A stretch of DNA of 64,000 bases from Symbiodinium natans (lineage: Eukaryota; Sar; Dinophyceae; Suessiales; Symbiodiniaceae): positions 62,001 to 126,000 of the forward strand of contig CAJNDS010002173.1 in the NCBI GenBank assembly GCA_905221605.1. Direction: 5' to 3'. Numbering within the stretch: position 1 is the stretch's first letter; each line of letters starts with the position of its first letter. A program made the position numbers and the translations under genes. The notes below the pieces were generated by a model. It had not been told where the DNA came from, did no database searches, and saw only the letters and a list, made by a program, of their open reading frames with translations. Below are positions 1 to 11,563 of this stretch, piece by piece.

Positions 1-677
1 TACGTAGATATAAATCTACCCTTGGAGTTGTGCACAAAATTCACCCCCCCATACTCCCTTCCCTCCTTGCCTCACACCGTAGGCCGCTAAGCCCTAAAGC
101 CCCAAACCCGAAGCCTCAGCTGCAGCTTTGCGGCTCAGCTGGGTGCAGGGGGCGCGGTGTCCGGCTGGGTCAAATGGCGGTTGGCGGGGCTGCACCTCGA
201 AGCCGGAGCCAAGAGGTTTCAGAGATTCAAGGAAATTGGAGGCTTTGGAGTCTTCTTGGGGGTACCTAAGCTTTATGGGGTTTAAGCGTAAACCCTGGGG
301 CTTCATCTTTTTTGTTTGAAGATCATGGGTCCCCGCGAACACGGGCCAGCCCTTGCATTCGCTCAGCTAGGCTTGGGGCAACGGGGTGGCTGTGCGGTCG
401 TGTTGCGTCATGATGTCGTGTTGCTGACGAACCTTTTCTGGGTCGCTGAGTAGCCGTGCCGGAGAACATGCAAAGCAAGCAGATTCCAGAGCTCCGAGCC
501 TCCCCTCGCTACCCAAAGCCGAGTTCCAAAAGTGATTTCGGGAATCAGGTATCTGACATCCCCATACTCCTGTTGTGGAGGGCTGGGATTCTGATATTTC
601 CGCGAGTCTATAGTGGACGCCAAAACCCTAAGCGCTCTAAAGCCCTAAAACCCCGCCAAAAGAATTTCCGGTGAACT
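1..677. other. no supported gene
   Basis: I see no exon here that I can defend. On the minus strand around 365-440 a short reading (ending DRTATPLPQA) looks protein-like but has no clear splice context. The rest is GC-balanced intergenic or intronic sequence with scattered 'aaccctaa/agccctaaa' fragments, for example near 620-650. Confidence 0.4.
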
Positions 678-771
678 CTACAAGCTCTCAAAGATCGCCC
701 GAGCTCCGAGCATCTCCCGGCGGAGTGCATCCAGGACGGTTTCGATGGTATACTCTCTTTTCCAATTGCCT
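678..771 (-). CDS. candidate terminal exon, unknown protein
   Basis: On the minus strand an AG acceptor (preceded by a C-rich tract resembling degenerate CCCTAAA repeats at 775-830) opens a reading that ends ETVLDALRREMLGARAIFESL followed by TAG at 678-680. The composition is typical of an amphipathic helix. No family is recognised. It is probably the last exon of a gene whose upstream exons lie to the right; the reading stays open upstream through a telomere-like tract that is more likely intron than coding. Confidence 0.4.
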
Positions 772-3700
772 CTCATGGGGGTTTCGGGTTTGTAGGGATT
801 GGGTTTTTGGGGTTTAGGCTTCTGATGGCTATTGGAAAGGTTGTTCTCCAAGGCCAAAGGGTGGCGTGGGGCCCATGCGAGCCATGCTGCAGAAAGAGCA
901 AGCAACTCCCTCATGGAGGTTTTAACTACTCCTGAAAACGGCCCTGGCGGATCTTAGAGGCCACTGCACACTGTGGGCCTAAGACGCCCCACGTCGGCTT
1001 GACGGTCCCCTCGGAATCGACGCAATTCATATTGATGCCCGCCTCAGATCTCATTGGCGGTTGAGGGGGATTTTGGAGCGGGTTTTGGGTCATTGCGGGT
1101 TCTGCTTGGGGTTTGGGAGGCTTCCCCAGAAAGTTCTCGGTTCAGCTCTGGGGTTTCGGGGGTGCGGTGTCTCCCTTGGAAAGTAGAGATGTCTAGTTTG
1201 TGGAGCCCCTTACAACCAGAAGCCGCTGCAATGGACGCCTGAAGGTTGCATCTGAAACGATCTTTGAGGTCTCAGAGCCGTTTGCTGTTACTTGTGGGGT
1301 TTTCGGTTCTCGAGCTGAAGTAGAAAGCTAGAAAAGGGCTCCTACTTTCTCGGGCTTTGCAAGCCTTTGCAGCCGTGAGGCAGTGAAGCGCACTTCGGGC
1401 AGGACGTCCGGATAGTTAGGTCCACAAACCTTGGGCTTTGCAACCACATTGCAGTCTTATCTTCAGGCTTCGGGCTGAGGATTCGACAGAGTTGGGGGTC
1501 GCAGGCGCACTTACGTGAGTTGTGTCATGCGATGCTGTGTGAGAGCTTCTGGCTAGTCTGGAACCATGCTGGGCTGTCGACGGGCGTGGGGGTAAGCCAG
1601 GGCTTCCGAAGCTTCCAACAAGTCATAAGACGGAGGCCCTTTTGAGTCTCTGGGAGTGAGGCAGATCAGCCCAGTCTTTGGAACAAAATCACAGACACGG
1701 ACAGCAAAACTTGCACAAGAGCCAACGATCCTGTGTTTGCAAAGGAGTGCACCTCCTACATATGCTGAGCCAGTTCCACTTCAAGTCTTGTCTTTGCCTG
1801 AGGCCCCCGCAATTTGGAGGGAATAGATACGGTTGTCAAAGGCTGTGTCAATAGGTCCGAAAATCGTGCCGTTCCACGTGGTCAGGGTGATGTCCTCAGC
1901 TGGCTGCTCTTTGTCGTGACCTCTTAAGATTCTTGTGTGCTGGGTGCAGGGGTCGCAAGGGGTTTAGGGTGCATTCGTGTCAGGGCTTGCGTGGCTTCGG
2001 GTTTCGGGAATACGGCTCCGGGGCTTTAGGAAGAAGGCCAGACGAGTGTCGTCATCGTAGGCCAGGCCCCAGGAAAGGTGCGATGCTCTTTCGCACTTTT
2101 GGCCCTTTTCCTCAGCTCTGTGGTCGTTTAAGCCATGCCTAAACCGTGCGCTGCGAGAGCTTCACCGAGTCTGTGAGGATTTGGAGCCCAGGACAGGACA
2201 GGTGGATACTTTGGGTGCCAATATGCCCTCTCGGTTCAGAAAAGTCCACATTCAGCGAACAACCGGCACAACTACGCTGTCTGCCGCAGGCGTCCAGCTC
2301 GTCTAGCAGCCGGAAGCTGCGAGGCACAGTGACTTTGTCACTCCTGGCGCTTCCGAAGTCTTCAGGAGCCCTTCAAACACCCTCTTTCACAGGTGCTGTC
2401 CGTGGTTCTCAAAGTCTGAAGGGGGCGGCTTTCAGGCATCGACTCAGGGGCTTGGGCATCCGAGTGAGGGGGGAAGTCAGTTTGATGAGTTTTGATGCTT
2501 TTCCCACTGACGTTTTTTCTCCGGGGAGGACACTGTGGAAGGCCCTTGGGAGAGAATCCAGCTTGTCTCTGCCTTGAAGAATGCCTCGCAAATAGTTTCG
2601 CCGTTGTAAAACATGAAAAGACACTGACACGAGGGGCAGGGAAGAGCGAACGTCTCTGCTCCAGATGCCCTGCTGCCCGAACTCCGTGGACTTTGTTTGG
2701 GGTTGGAGGTCTTCGGGACCTTGCGCTCAGCACATCTCAAAGAAGCTGCCGGCTGCAGAGGACTTCGTTGGGGTGGTTTCGGTCATGGCAGAGACTTCAA
2801 TAAATGCCCCCCCCACAAGCCCGAACCCTGGACCCAAGAGCCCAGCTGTGCCTCACGGTGGCTGCGGATGCTTGGGGTGCCGGGATCACTGGCCTGCTGC
2901 TCAGTTTGCTCAGTTTGCTTAGGCGGCATGGGGCATTCAAGGAAGACTTAGATCTATGTGCTGCCCCAAGTGCATTTAATCAAGCCAAGAGTTCGCTCAA
3001 GCTCTGATGAAGCCCTCAAGCCTCCGCAACCCAAATGTCTCAAGCTCCTATCCTTCAACTCCACTCCCCTTAACTCCAGCATACGATGCACCACACTTGT
3101 CCCGGGGCCCCCGGCTGTTGCGAATGCGGCTGCGGTGAATACGACTGCGTTGAAGGCTGCTGCGGGTTCGCGGCCGCCTGTAGAGCTCACCAAGATGGGT
3201 GGTTTCTGGGCGCAGGAAACAGAGGAGTTGTCGCCAATTGGGGGTGGGGGACAGAGGGCTACACTGGCTACACCCATCGCGGGGTTCATGGGTTCACCAT
3301 GGAATCTTTACCGGCTTTACGAGGGGCCTCGAGGTCGCTCTGTGAAGAATTTGAGGCGGCAGATGTCTCTGACGCTATTTTCGGGTTTCGGCTTCTTTTG
3401 CTCGCTGTTAATGTCTGGACGCGATGTACCAAACACCCTAAGATCTCAAATCTTTTCAACTTCGAAACCGGTTGAAAGCTTTTGGAGACGTCAAAAAATC
3501 GAGAGAAGCTTTGAAGAATGAAAAAGCCGACGAGTCCTCCAGTTCGAAATTGTGGAAAAATTCTGAAAAATTGAAAACTTCGGGGGGCAGAAGAGCTGCA
3601 CAGACATGTAAGGCCTCAAGATTCGAAACCCCATTCTCGGTTGATTGTCTCGGAGATTCAGTTAAGCTTTAAAGGGATTGTGGGGCTGCGATTCAAAGTT

Positions 3701-4149
3701 TGACACCGGTCTGAAAAATATGGCGCTGGTAAACAGTTTGAAACCGGCTGAGAGTCCTTCACTCTCAGCTGATACTCGTGGCAGACCACTCCTACTTCTC
3801 AGGGAGGCGCAAGCAAAACAAGCCAACTTCTGCCGAGTGCAGCAGAAGCAGGGTGAGGCAGAATGAAGATGAGGTTCACATAAGAGCGAGAACGACCATG
3901 GAGTGGGAGTGGAAATGAACACGAGGGGGCTAGCGATGCGTCAGGAGGGCGAAGGTGAGACAGAGGACGAAAGGAGTTCTCACAACCCCGCAACTCTGCA
4001 AGGTTTAGGGTTTCTAAGTTTCGGGTTTAGGGTAAGCAGACCCTTGCTTACCCCCAGGATGAGAATTTGGTCATGGTTCATGTGGGAAGGAGATATTTTC
4101 TGGGCTGCGTGCCTATGGAATAGAGAAAGGTGAACTTATAAGGGGTTGT

Positions 4150-4640
4150 GCCATTGAAGGCGACGTCAGTTCAACCTCTCGAGCTCTCAAACTTCTCTTT
4201 GTTGGTTCGGAAAGCCTCAAACTCGCGAACTCGAACAGTCTTCAAACTAGCAATCTCTCGCAGTTTCAAACCGTCAAACTGTGAAACACGAATGTTTCTT
4301 CGAACTCCAAGCTATCGAAAGAACGAGCTTTTTCAGGTCTTCAAATTCCAAGCTCTCGAAACTTTCAAGCTTGCAACAACTTTTTCAATCTCAACCTTTC
4401 GAGACTTCGAAACGGCTTCAACCTACCGAGGTTGCAATCTCGTGCACTTCCGTCCAACTCCAAACCTGAAGTTCACGCTTTGGTTTTCTTTTCAAACGCG
4501 GATAGCGACTTCGGAGAGTCAGTCTGAATTCGTGAGTTTAAGAAAAATATGAGCACTGCCGAAACTTGGAGTTTTAAAGCTGCTCCTATCCGAACATTCT
4601 CAACTTCGAGCTCTCAAAGCCTCAACTTAGAAGCACCTCG
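4150..4640. repeat. degenerate TCAAACTCTCGAAA-like low-complexity tract
   Basis: About 490 bases are built of imperfect copies of short pieces such as 'ctctcaaact', 'ttcaaactc' and 'tcgaaact', with no exact period. This leaves a 134-codon plus-strand frame open, rich in Ser, Phe, Thr and Arg. I take the frame as a by-product of the repeat. Related sequence recurs at 3440-3740. Confidence 0.5.
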
Positions 4641-4669
4641 TAGGAGATCCAACACACCAGCAAGCTCTA

Positions 4670-4685
4670 ACCCCCCCCCCCCCCC
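4670..4685. repeat. poly-C run (16)
   Basis: Uninterrupted run of 16 C on the plus strand followed by an A-rich stretch. It is one of at least eight C runs of 14 or more on this strand. Confidence 0.95.
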
Positions 4686-4855
4686 AAAAAGAAAAAAAAG
4701 AACAAGCAAAGAAAGATGAGCAAAGATGATATGCGCCTGCTGAGGCTTTGCCCCTCCGCAGCCCATACCCGAAGAAAGGCCGAGGCCCCTTCGCGTGGGC
4801 AGAGGCTTCCGCGGGGTGTCTTCGGGCACTCCTTCTGAAAGGTTTGAGGGGAAAA

Positions 4856-4887
4856 CTACCCTAAATCCTAAACCCTAAACCCTAAGG
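4856..4887. repeat. interstitial telomere-like repeat
   Basis: Three adjacent copies of CCCTAAA or close variants. TTTAGGG is the telomere repeat reported for dinoflagellates and plants; here it is internal and short. Confidence 0.8.
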
Positions 4888-5936
4888 GGTGTTGTTTCCC
4901 TTGCAGGGGAACCGAATTGGCGCCTAAGACTCTGGGGTGTTGACACTTCTAGTGACCGACTGGTTTCTCCACAAAGCTGAGAGTTCCCCTTCCAGGGCCC
5001 CGCCGAAGGCCTGAAGAGTTCTAAGCCTGAACGTCCCAAATCCCAGGCAGCATTCTTACTCTGCTCCTATCACGACAAAGCTCACCCTTCTCAACGCTTC
5101 CGGGCCTTAAGGCGCCAATTTGGGTCCAGGACTGGGGACGCTGCTTCGGACAAAAAGGGTGGAAAGCTGTACAGACCCCCGACTTCTTAAACCCCTTCAC
5201 GCGTGTAGCATTCCTATGTGCTCCTCAACCGCAAAGCCCACAAAAAACATCCGCGAAACATCTGTAGTCCCTAAGCATCCGTTCACCCCGCCCGTGCCTT
5301 CGCAGGTCCCACTTCTAGTGTTCCAGGAGGCTACAACTTCCCGAGCCCCAACACTGCCGGCCGGAGGCTGAGAAGGCTGGGGTCTAACGCTTAAAGTTCA
5401 GAGCCCCCCGCAAAGCGGTTCTGTGGGTTGGAAGTGCCTCCAGAAGCCATGGAAGTGTTTCGCTTAAGAGGCTGTGCAGGGCCTGGTGTTCCAACCTTTG
5501 AGACCTCCCCCTTCTTTTTGGGATTCGGGTCTTCGGGTCCTAACGACTTCCTACGTGCCAGGTGCCCGGATAATTGTAGTACGGCTTCCTCGGGACAACT
5601 TCGTGTCGGTTCATTGGTTCTGTGGCGTTGGGGATGCAGCGAATCAGCACAATCGGGACTCTTCGGTACGAGGTGCAGTTGCTACCTGTTCTGCTGGCGC
5701 TAACAGACGCATGGCTGTATTACCGCAGTCGTATTTGCATGTAGTCGCTTGACCGTAAAGGTTGAGACGCCCCAAGTTAGATAATGAAAGTGGAAGCTTG
5801 CGATTGCTATGACTTTCTGCGATGTCAAGAATACCCGTTCAGGATCAACTCTTTTCGCCGAGCGTCGCGCGATCGGGTCAGGCATCACCTTCGAGTCAGA
5901 AAGAAGCACAGATTGTCCAGCTCAGACCTCGTGTGT

Positions 5937-6540
5937 TCATTCCCAAGTCATTGCAATAACATCATCTGGGATCTTGCCACCAGGAGAAACTAGGTCGCGG
6001 CAATAGTCATCTGAATCAGCAGACAGCAACTTGCCACCAAGTGCTTTGGGCACATTCTCCGGAGGAACGTGTCTCAGAATGGCTTCGGTGGTCTCACTGT
6101 CTTTTACGACATCCACTTTTTCGAGCGAGCCCTTATCCAAGAATGGACGGCAGAGCCGCCAAACTGCAGAGAAGATCCAGGGTGCGCGCACCACGATGAT
6201 GCGCTTTAAGACTTCTGGGAAGTGGTCGGCCTCAACCCTGGCCACCGCCTGGCACATCTTAAGGGCTCTTGGGTCCAGGAAGGAGAAGTTGAGGCCCGCC
6301 ATGTCTGCGACCACGGTCAGCTGAAAGCCACGGCTGCTGCCTTGCTGAAGATGGCGCCTCCGGGTAAGTTCAAGGCTGGCGAAGACACACTCCGCGCTGT
6401 AGATGCAGTGCTTCTGGATGAACTCCTGGTTGCAAGCCAGCAGCCCAGGCACGTCGTACTGCCCAATCCTCTCGAAGACCACCATATCTCCTTCGCGGTC
6501 CACCCCAGTGCAACCGGAGGCCTTCCAGTAGGAATCGAAC
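5937..6540 (-). CDS. CRAL-TRIO (Sec14-like) lipid-binding domain exon
   Basis: This exon encodes most of a CRAL-TRIO domain, the pocket by which Sec14-type proteins bind phosphatidylinositol or another small lipid and move it between membranes or present it to enzymes. In order the reading shows GVDREGDMVVFERIG (the family's G-x-D-x-x-G-R/D-P/M-V segment), a helical region, QLTVVADMAGLNF (the central strand, usually D-x-x-G), a run ending FPEVLKRIIVVRAPWIFSAVWRLCRP (the typical 'P-E-x-L-x-x-x-x-I-x-N-A-P-x-x-F' core) and VPKALGG (the usual LPxxYGG). It starts after a likely AG acceptor at 6541-6542; in-frame TGA stops bound it at 6561 and 5937. The N-terminal CRAL-TRIO helices are missing and must be in exons to the right. 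Either the TGA at 5937 is the true end or a donor near 5970 joins another exon. Lipid ligand unknown. Confidence 0.8.
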
Positions 6541-7400
6541 CTCTCGTGCCTCACCTGGTATCAAGCTACATGTACATGGTGGTCAAGAAGACTCCCGACG
6601 CTGCAACTTCCAAGGCCTGAGCTGAGACCTCCTTTTCACGTGAGCAGCGCTGTTACAAGGCCCCCTCCCTCAGGGTGTGCACTCCCAAACCTTACAAGCC
6701 CAAGAAGATCTGTTCCCGGGGCCTTCTCCCAGTGAGGGAGAGCGTCTGCTACACCGTGCTGCCGCCGCCAGGATAGCACGTCCTGGAACAAAAAAGTGCA
6801 TCCACTCCTGACCTAGAGATCTTTGAAGCTTTGAAGCCCCGTTTACACCTGAACCGACCTGAGTCGAAGACCTGAGACCAGCAAGGAGCCCCATGCGCCC
6901 CTCAAGTCACCAAAGGCATTCAGCCTCGGAGAGGCGACTTCCGGGTTTTAAAGGGGCTTGAGCATGGACGCAAGGGTGGAAGACGCCTTTTGCTCATGTT
7001 TCCCGGGGGGCTTTTCGCAGTTTTGATGTGGCTTTGACGTTTTGCTGCTGCAGTCGGGTCGTGTCAGTTGTGTCTGCTCTTTTTTAGCGCTGACCCGAGC
7101 ATTTGGAAGCTGGAGCGCTGCCAAGCTTGGAGCTTGTCGAATCTTGGAGGTCTTCTGACGATCTGCTAGCCATGAACCGTTGCTGGTGCTCATGGAAGGA
7201 ATGTCAATGCCCCTCTTCCTCGAGTAGGGGCAAGCTGCAAGCCATGACACATGGCTCTTCAACCCAGATCCTATTGGCAGCTTCATCAAAGATGGAGTTC
7301 AGCTTACGCTGTGTTCATATCGTGGGCTCAACCAACCTTCTTGTACGCTATCCTTTCTTTCCAGGCCGCAACATGAGCAGACCCTTTCCTTTCACAGCAA
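6541..7400. other. no supported gene
   Basis: Probably the intron or upstream region of the Sec14-like gene. The N-terminal helices expected for a CRAL-TRIO protein could not be found here. Confidence 0.4.
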
Positions 7401-7499
7401 TCACAAGTAGAACTGCTTTCCTATTCTTTGCTTTGTGAAGAAGCGCCGCACCCCCCTCCAAAGCTCCTGGAGCATGCTCAGGGACCGCTCCACGCTGCA
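7401..7499 (-). CDS. terminal exon of a membrane-protein gene (candidate)
   Basis: An AG acceptor at 7500-7501 (after a pyrimidine-rich 'ttcttgctggcccgcc') opens exactly 33 codons starting CSVERSLSMLQELWRGVRRFF and ending KQFYL then TGA. The sequence is basic and helical. It lies about 150 bases downstream of the hydrophobic exon described next, on the same strand, so I infer that it is the C-terminus of that protein. No family recognised. Confidence 0.45.
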   Translation of the reverse strand, partial: CSVERSLSMLQELWRGVRRFFTKQRIGKQFYL

Positions 7500-7655
7500 C
7501 TGGCGGGCCAGCAAGAACCTCCCCAAACTGGGTGCCCGTTCTTAGTTTTCTCACTTTGGAGGGACGTTGGGTGAAAGGGGGGCTCCAGACAGATACAGAA
7601 TTCCTTGGGGCTATTTGGGGGGTCCTGGTGCACTTATTAAGGATTTGGGGCATAG

Positions 7656-8375
7656 TCATCGGCCGCAGTTCATGGCTCTTCTCGGTCTTGTTCTCGGTAG
7701 TACTGCTCTCCGGACTTCTTCTTGCATAATGGGGGGGGGGAAGAGGTTGCTCCATGCAGCTTCGCGCAAGGCTTTACTTATTACACTCGTTGCCTCGGGT
7801 GTAGAGTGGGATGTACCAAGAAGTCTTCTAACACCCCTGACACACCCCTGACAGAGTCTGGCATTGTCGCAGCACTGGGGCCTCAGCAGCACGCGGGGAT
7901 CCTGGGGTTGGACCCAGCCGGAGGCAGGAAAGTGGCGGCAGAGGAGGGACAGCTGCTGGAGCTTCTCCTCCAGTTTCTGGTGCTGTGACTCGTCTCGGAT
8001 GGCTGCCTGTATTAATGAAGAGGTATCCTCATCGATGGGGTAGTACTCGATCTTGTAGAGTTCTGACCTGGGTGCACCGAACTTGTGTTCCAGTGGTGCC
8101 CGCGGCAGTGCCAAGGGCTCCTTTGCGTGACTCTCCTTGGGCACGCCGAGCAGGCAGTCTGGGCTCTCCGTGGGGAGCTCGATTTTGAGCTCCCACTCCA
8201 AGTCGCTTCGATCCCTTGCATTGTCCTTCGGCCGGGAACGACGCCGCGCCCAACGCAGGCAAAGCGCAAGGCAAAGCAAGGGACCCAGAAGCAGCCAAAC
8301 AGGGAAGGTGACCAGGACCACCATGAGTTGGGCTGCCGTTGACTTGATCCAGACAAGAAGTGCACAAAAGATCTC
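7656..8375 (-). CDS. exon encoding a membrane-anchored protein of unknown function
   Basis: The frame is open from a TGA at 8376-8378 to 7656. Its first 45 residues form one or two hydrophobic segments (IFCALLVWIKSTAAQ, then VVLVTFPVWLLLGPLLCLALC) closed by a positive patch (RWARRRSR), the pattern of a membrane anchor with its following part in the cytosol. A charged region, a helical stretch (QHQKLEEKLQQLSLL) and a Cys-containing stretch (RPQCCDNARLCQGCVRGV) follow. The true 3' end is probably a donor near 7780-7850, because the last 60 codons look less protein-like. An ATG at 8324 lies inside the hydrophobic block, so translation most likely begins in an upstream exon. Function unknown. Confidence 0.5.
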   Translation of the reverse strand, partial: EIFCALLVWIKSTAAQLMVVLVTFPVWLLLGPLLCLALCLRWARRRSRPKDNARDRSDLEWELKIELPTESPDCLLGVPKESHAKEPLALPRAPLEHKFGAPRSELYKIEYYPIDEDTSSLIQAAIRDESQHQKLEEKLQQLSLLCRHFPASGWVQPQDPRVLLRPQCCDNARLCQGCVRGVRRLLGTSHSTPEATSVISKALREAAWSNLFPPPIMQEEVRRAVLPRTRPRRAMNCGR

Positions 8376-9723
8376 TCATCTCAAGCCTGCTGGGAACGTT
8401 ACACGGCTTTCAAGGCTGCTGGCTCTGTGTATGGCGAGAATTGGCCAAGGGTCTTGGACAAGGCTGTTTGGGGGACAGGGCCTGGGATAAGAATCATGAG
8501 AATCCTTACAAACGTACAAAAATGAGGTTACCTGCTATGGCCACTATGGCGATGTTGTGGAATCGCCTTGAGAGCTTTCAGTCTTCAGGGCTCCCCACCC
8601 TAAGCATCCTTGGAGCCTGGCACCAGGTGAAAAGAAGAGCGCATCTTTCCGATTCCGCTGGGCGCTGAACAAGGTAGTGGACCCTCAAGGCTTACAAGCG
8701 CTCCCTCCCCCCCCCCCCCCCCCCCCCCCCAATGCCATCAAACCCTGGCCTGCTCTTTTCCCACACAGCAGCGTAGTCGCGACGTCATCCGGTGGGACCT
8801 ACACTTCCTGCGAAAAGTGCTGTCGTGATGTAAATGGGGGTGATGGTCACCACGCTTGTTCACCTGCAACCAGAAAACGTGCCAATGGGACGGAGCAGTG
8901 TCAGTCACCGAGATGCCACAGTCCGGCAGGCACGTCACTACAGTTACAGGAGGGCAGACAGCGGAACCGCATTGGCTGGTGTTCCGAAATCATGAATTCC
9001 TAGCAATGCAAGCCCGACATGGTTGGCGTTCAAGTTGTAGGAGGTTGGGATACATTCTGCAGCAGTGGCCACAGGAAATCAATGTTGGGTCATTGGTTTG
9101 CTACGGTGCCAGCACGGGCTTGCTCGATTTAGATCATTCTGACTATGCCGGTAGCCATCGCACAAGGACTGGAAGTTGCAATCTCAGCGCACACAGAAAC
9201 TTATGTCAAGTTTGTGTCCCTAGTCGGGTTGACAGGGCTCTCTAAACCCATGTGCGACACCTCATACTCGCACCCGACCATGATTTGCAACCCCCAGCCT
9301 TTGGCTGCCTTGCCGACATCAGCTTGACAGACACGCGTAGTCTGACAAGACAAAGAAGGGCTGCGCACTGGCCCTCTGGCCCTGTGCTCCTGTGTGCTCA
9401 GATGAGAACACGGTCGGCGCAGTTTTCTCGCAACGACATTAGCTCCTCAGTCACCTGCGACAGACCATCAGCGGACACTTCTAGTTACACTTGTAGCAAG
9501 GCAGGTCTTCGAATCAAAACGCCGGCCTCGGTCTTAAGCCCCTGAATCCTGACACCTATTCAGCCTACAAAACTTGCTTACACCGCCCCTCACTCCACAA
9601 GACCCTAAAAGCCGCAACCACACAACTCTTCAAGCCGCCCTGAACCGCAAACCTGGAATCTCTAACCCTGAGCCATCCCTGAACCGACAAGTCACGAGGC
9701 CTCCAAACCTCTCAAACCAAATC
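8376..9723. other. no supported gene; long poly-C run
   Basis: Contains a 24-base C run at 8707-8730. Both strands have moderately protein-like readings at 8740-9000, but I cannot choose between them. No splice-supported exon was found. Confidence 0.4.
8707..8730. repeat. poly-C run (24)
   Basis: Uninterrupted C run on the plus strand. Confidence 0.95.
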
Positions 9724-9840
9724 TCAGAGCGCCTGAGGGACAAAGGCCTCTTTGTCACAATTGCGGCAAAGCAAGCCCACAAGCTCACTGAAGGTCATCT
9801 TCCGCAGCGTCTTGCGAATCTCCTGAACAGCGTTTAGGGC
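9724..9840 (-). CDS. candidate terminal exon, helical-repeat-like protein
   Basis: An acceptor AG at 9841-9842 ('ctagaacag') is followed by exactly 39 codons: ALNAVQEIRKTL, KMTFSELVGLLCRNCDKEAF, ending PQAL and TGA. The 'MTFSELVGLL' helix resembles the helical repeats of organelle RNA-binding proteins (FASTK/RAP or octotricopeptide type), but one helix pair is not enough to assign it. A possible preceding exon lies at about 9923-9976 but its phase does not fit cleanly. Confidence 0.5.
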   Translation of the reverse strand, partial: ALNAVQEIRKTLRKMTFSELVGLLCRNCDKEAFVPQAL

Positions 9841-10246
9841 CTGTTCTAGGGCGCAGGGCATTTTTGGGTGTTTTGAATGAGTGCGATAGACGAAACAAGA
9901 TGATTTCTAAATACCACAAGGACCTGATTTCCAGCAACACTGCACAGCCCTCGAGAATGTTTTTGCTCAAAGCTTCTGCAGAAGATTGCCAAGTCTAGTC
10001 AGCCTAGTGAAGGTTCAGGTCCCCATAGCCTTCAACTCTACCCAAGGAATCGTTGCGCAGACAAGTGCTCACCCAGCAAGGCACTCTGAATGAGCTCTAA
10101 GATGTTTCGGGTGGGAACTGAGAAGGTCTTTGGGCTCAGGGTTATTGGCCCGGACTTTGAAGGACTTTATCCTGGTAGTTATCTCTAGGAGTTATCGGGT
10201 TCAAGCCCATGGAAAACATGTGAAACATTGTACATCGATGGCGCTT

Positions 10247-10359
10247 TCAGGACTTTCGTGCACATCCCGGTGCCTTGAAGGGATCCCGGTCGCTGCTCTT
10301 CTTGGCAGCAGGATGACTAGTAGCTTCCGACTGTGCCTGGAGCGAAGCAGCTTTGCAAA
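10247..10359 (-). CDS. candidate terminal exon, unknown protein
   Basis: After an AG acceptor at 10360-10361 ('ccctgtgctggaag') the frame reads CKAASLQAQSEATSHPAAKK, then a SSDRDPF stretch, and ends GCARKS with TGA at 10247. It is charged and Ser/Ala-rich, like a disordered tail. It may belong to the same gene as the exon at 10730-10835. No family recognised. Confidence 0.4.
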
Positions 10360-10729
10360 CTTCCAGCACAGGGAAAATTCAAAACACCAAGCCTTGCCCG
10401 AACCTCCGAGGAAAAGACGCGTCCGAAGCTTCCAAACTGCCAAACACGCTAATCGCTTTTGAGACCCCCAGGGGATTTGAAGCTTTGGGGCCTCCGCCGG
10501 TTTTCAGACCTCTTGCACTGAACAACTCAACACAAGGACGTCCTTCAACCGAAACGCTTTGTGTGCCCCGCGGGCCTGGCATGTCTACATGTCCAAAAGT
10601 CGGGGCACAAGAAAACACACCTGCCATGGACGGAACTCCTGCTCATCACCGTCTGCCACGCGGAAGCCTTCAAAAGGACCCAAGAAGGCCCCCCTCAACT
10701 TCTGAATGAATCCTCAACTTCAAACCTAC

Positions 10730-10835
10730 CCCCCCCCGCTGCCACCACAGCCTCGGCCTGGGCCAGCATCGCAAGCAGCGGCGCAGCCTCCATCATCAAG
10801 TCGCTCTCTTCCTGGAGTGAAGCAGACAGGGCTCT
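10730..10835 (-). CDS. candidate internal exon, acidic helix
   Basis: Bounded by an AG acceptor at 10836-10837 ('gtacag') and a consensus donor GTAGGT at 10729-10724. It encodes a single acidic amphipathic helix: ASLQEESDLMMEAAPLLAML, then AQAEAVVAAGG. The pairing of donor and acceptor with an uninterrupted, well-composed reading is the support. Function unknown. Confidence 0.45.
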
Positions 10836-10859
10836 CTGTACGTTCATTTCAGGAAACTT

Positions 10860-10873
10860 GGGGGGGGGGGGGG
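10860..10873. repeat. poly-G run (14)
   Basis: Long G run on the plus strand; G runs of this length on this strand are rare here compared with C runs. Confidence 0.9.
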
Positions 10874-11563
10874 CGCTAAAATTCTTTCTTTTCAGGAATC
10901 GGCTGCTTTGGGGCCTTATGTTTTCAACCTTCCAGACTCCCGAGCCCGTCAAAACAGATCTGAGTGCATAAACTTTCCGAACCTTCCCGAGATCCTGAAC
11001 CCGAACTCCGGGCCAATGCCAAGAAACTGAGCAGCTCCCACAAAGCTGACCCTTCGGTGGATGGGGGGGTGTGGCCGAGGCGCTGCACGCGCATAGAGGA
11101 TGGGCAGGAAGAGCTCCAGCGTGCGACCTTTCGGGGCTTTTTTTTGGTCGGCCCCCCCCCACCCCCCGAGCTTAGGAACTCTTTTGCTTCGGCGCGGGGT
11201 CCTCTTTTTTTGTTGGATGGCTTACCATTGGAAGGGAAACGCTTTTGTACTGAAACTGGCGTTTTAGGCGAGCCAACTTCAGTTGCGGAGCGAAAGGTTT
11301 GGGATTTCAGGGGTCAAAAAAGAATTTGTGATTCAGGGCTTGCGAGCTTTAGGGCAGGAAAAGCTTGGAAAGAGGCGTGGAGCAGTCCGACCCTCGTCAT
11401 AGGGGATGGAACTTTAATCTCCAAAAGCCCTTGCAGGGTTGGTATTCAGATGCAGGGCTTCATTTCCAACCTTCAGTGGGCACCATTGCTTTTGTCTACT
11501 CCTGCAGCACCCAGCTCTCAACACTTGGAAACCCCTCCAAACTCCAGATTCCCGGAGCCTGTG

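Larger units (their letters stand above)
772..5936. other. long stretch without a supported gene
   Basis: Mostly noncoding or intronic. It has G-rich tracts on the plus strand (about 1050-1170 and 1930-2040), degenerate TCAAA/TTCGAAA-type low-complexity sequence (3440-3740 and 4150-4640), a 16-base C run (4670-4685) and a CCCTAAA cluster (4856-4887). Several open readings of 60-190 codons exist, but all are short or compositionally biased. A plus-strand reading at about 3740-3866 (ending QANFCRVQQKQGEAE) is the most protein-like and may be an exon. Confidence 0.4.

Noticed and set aside
6525-6560. 'ggttcgattcc' resembling a tRNA T-arm
   Set aside because: The flanking bases do not form the five-pair T-stem, and the sequence is within the CRAL-TRIO exon. 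Similar 'gttcgattc' strings at 34190 and 35414 also lack stems.
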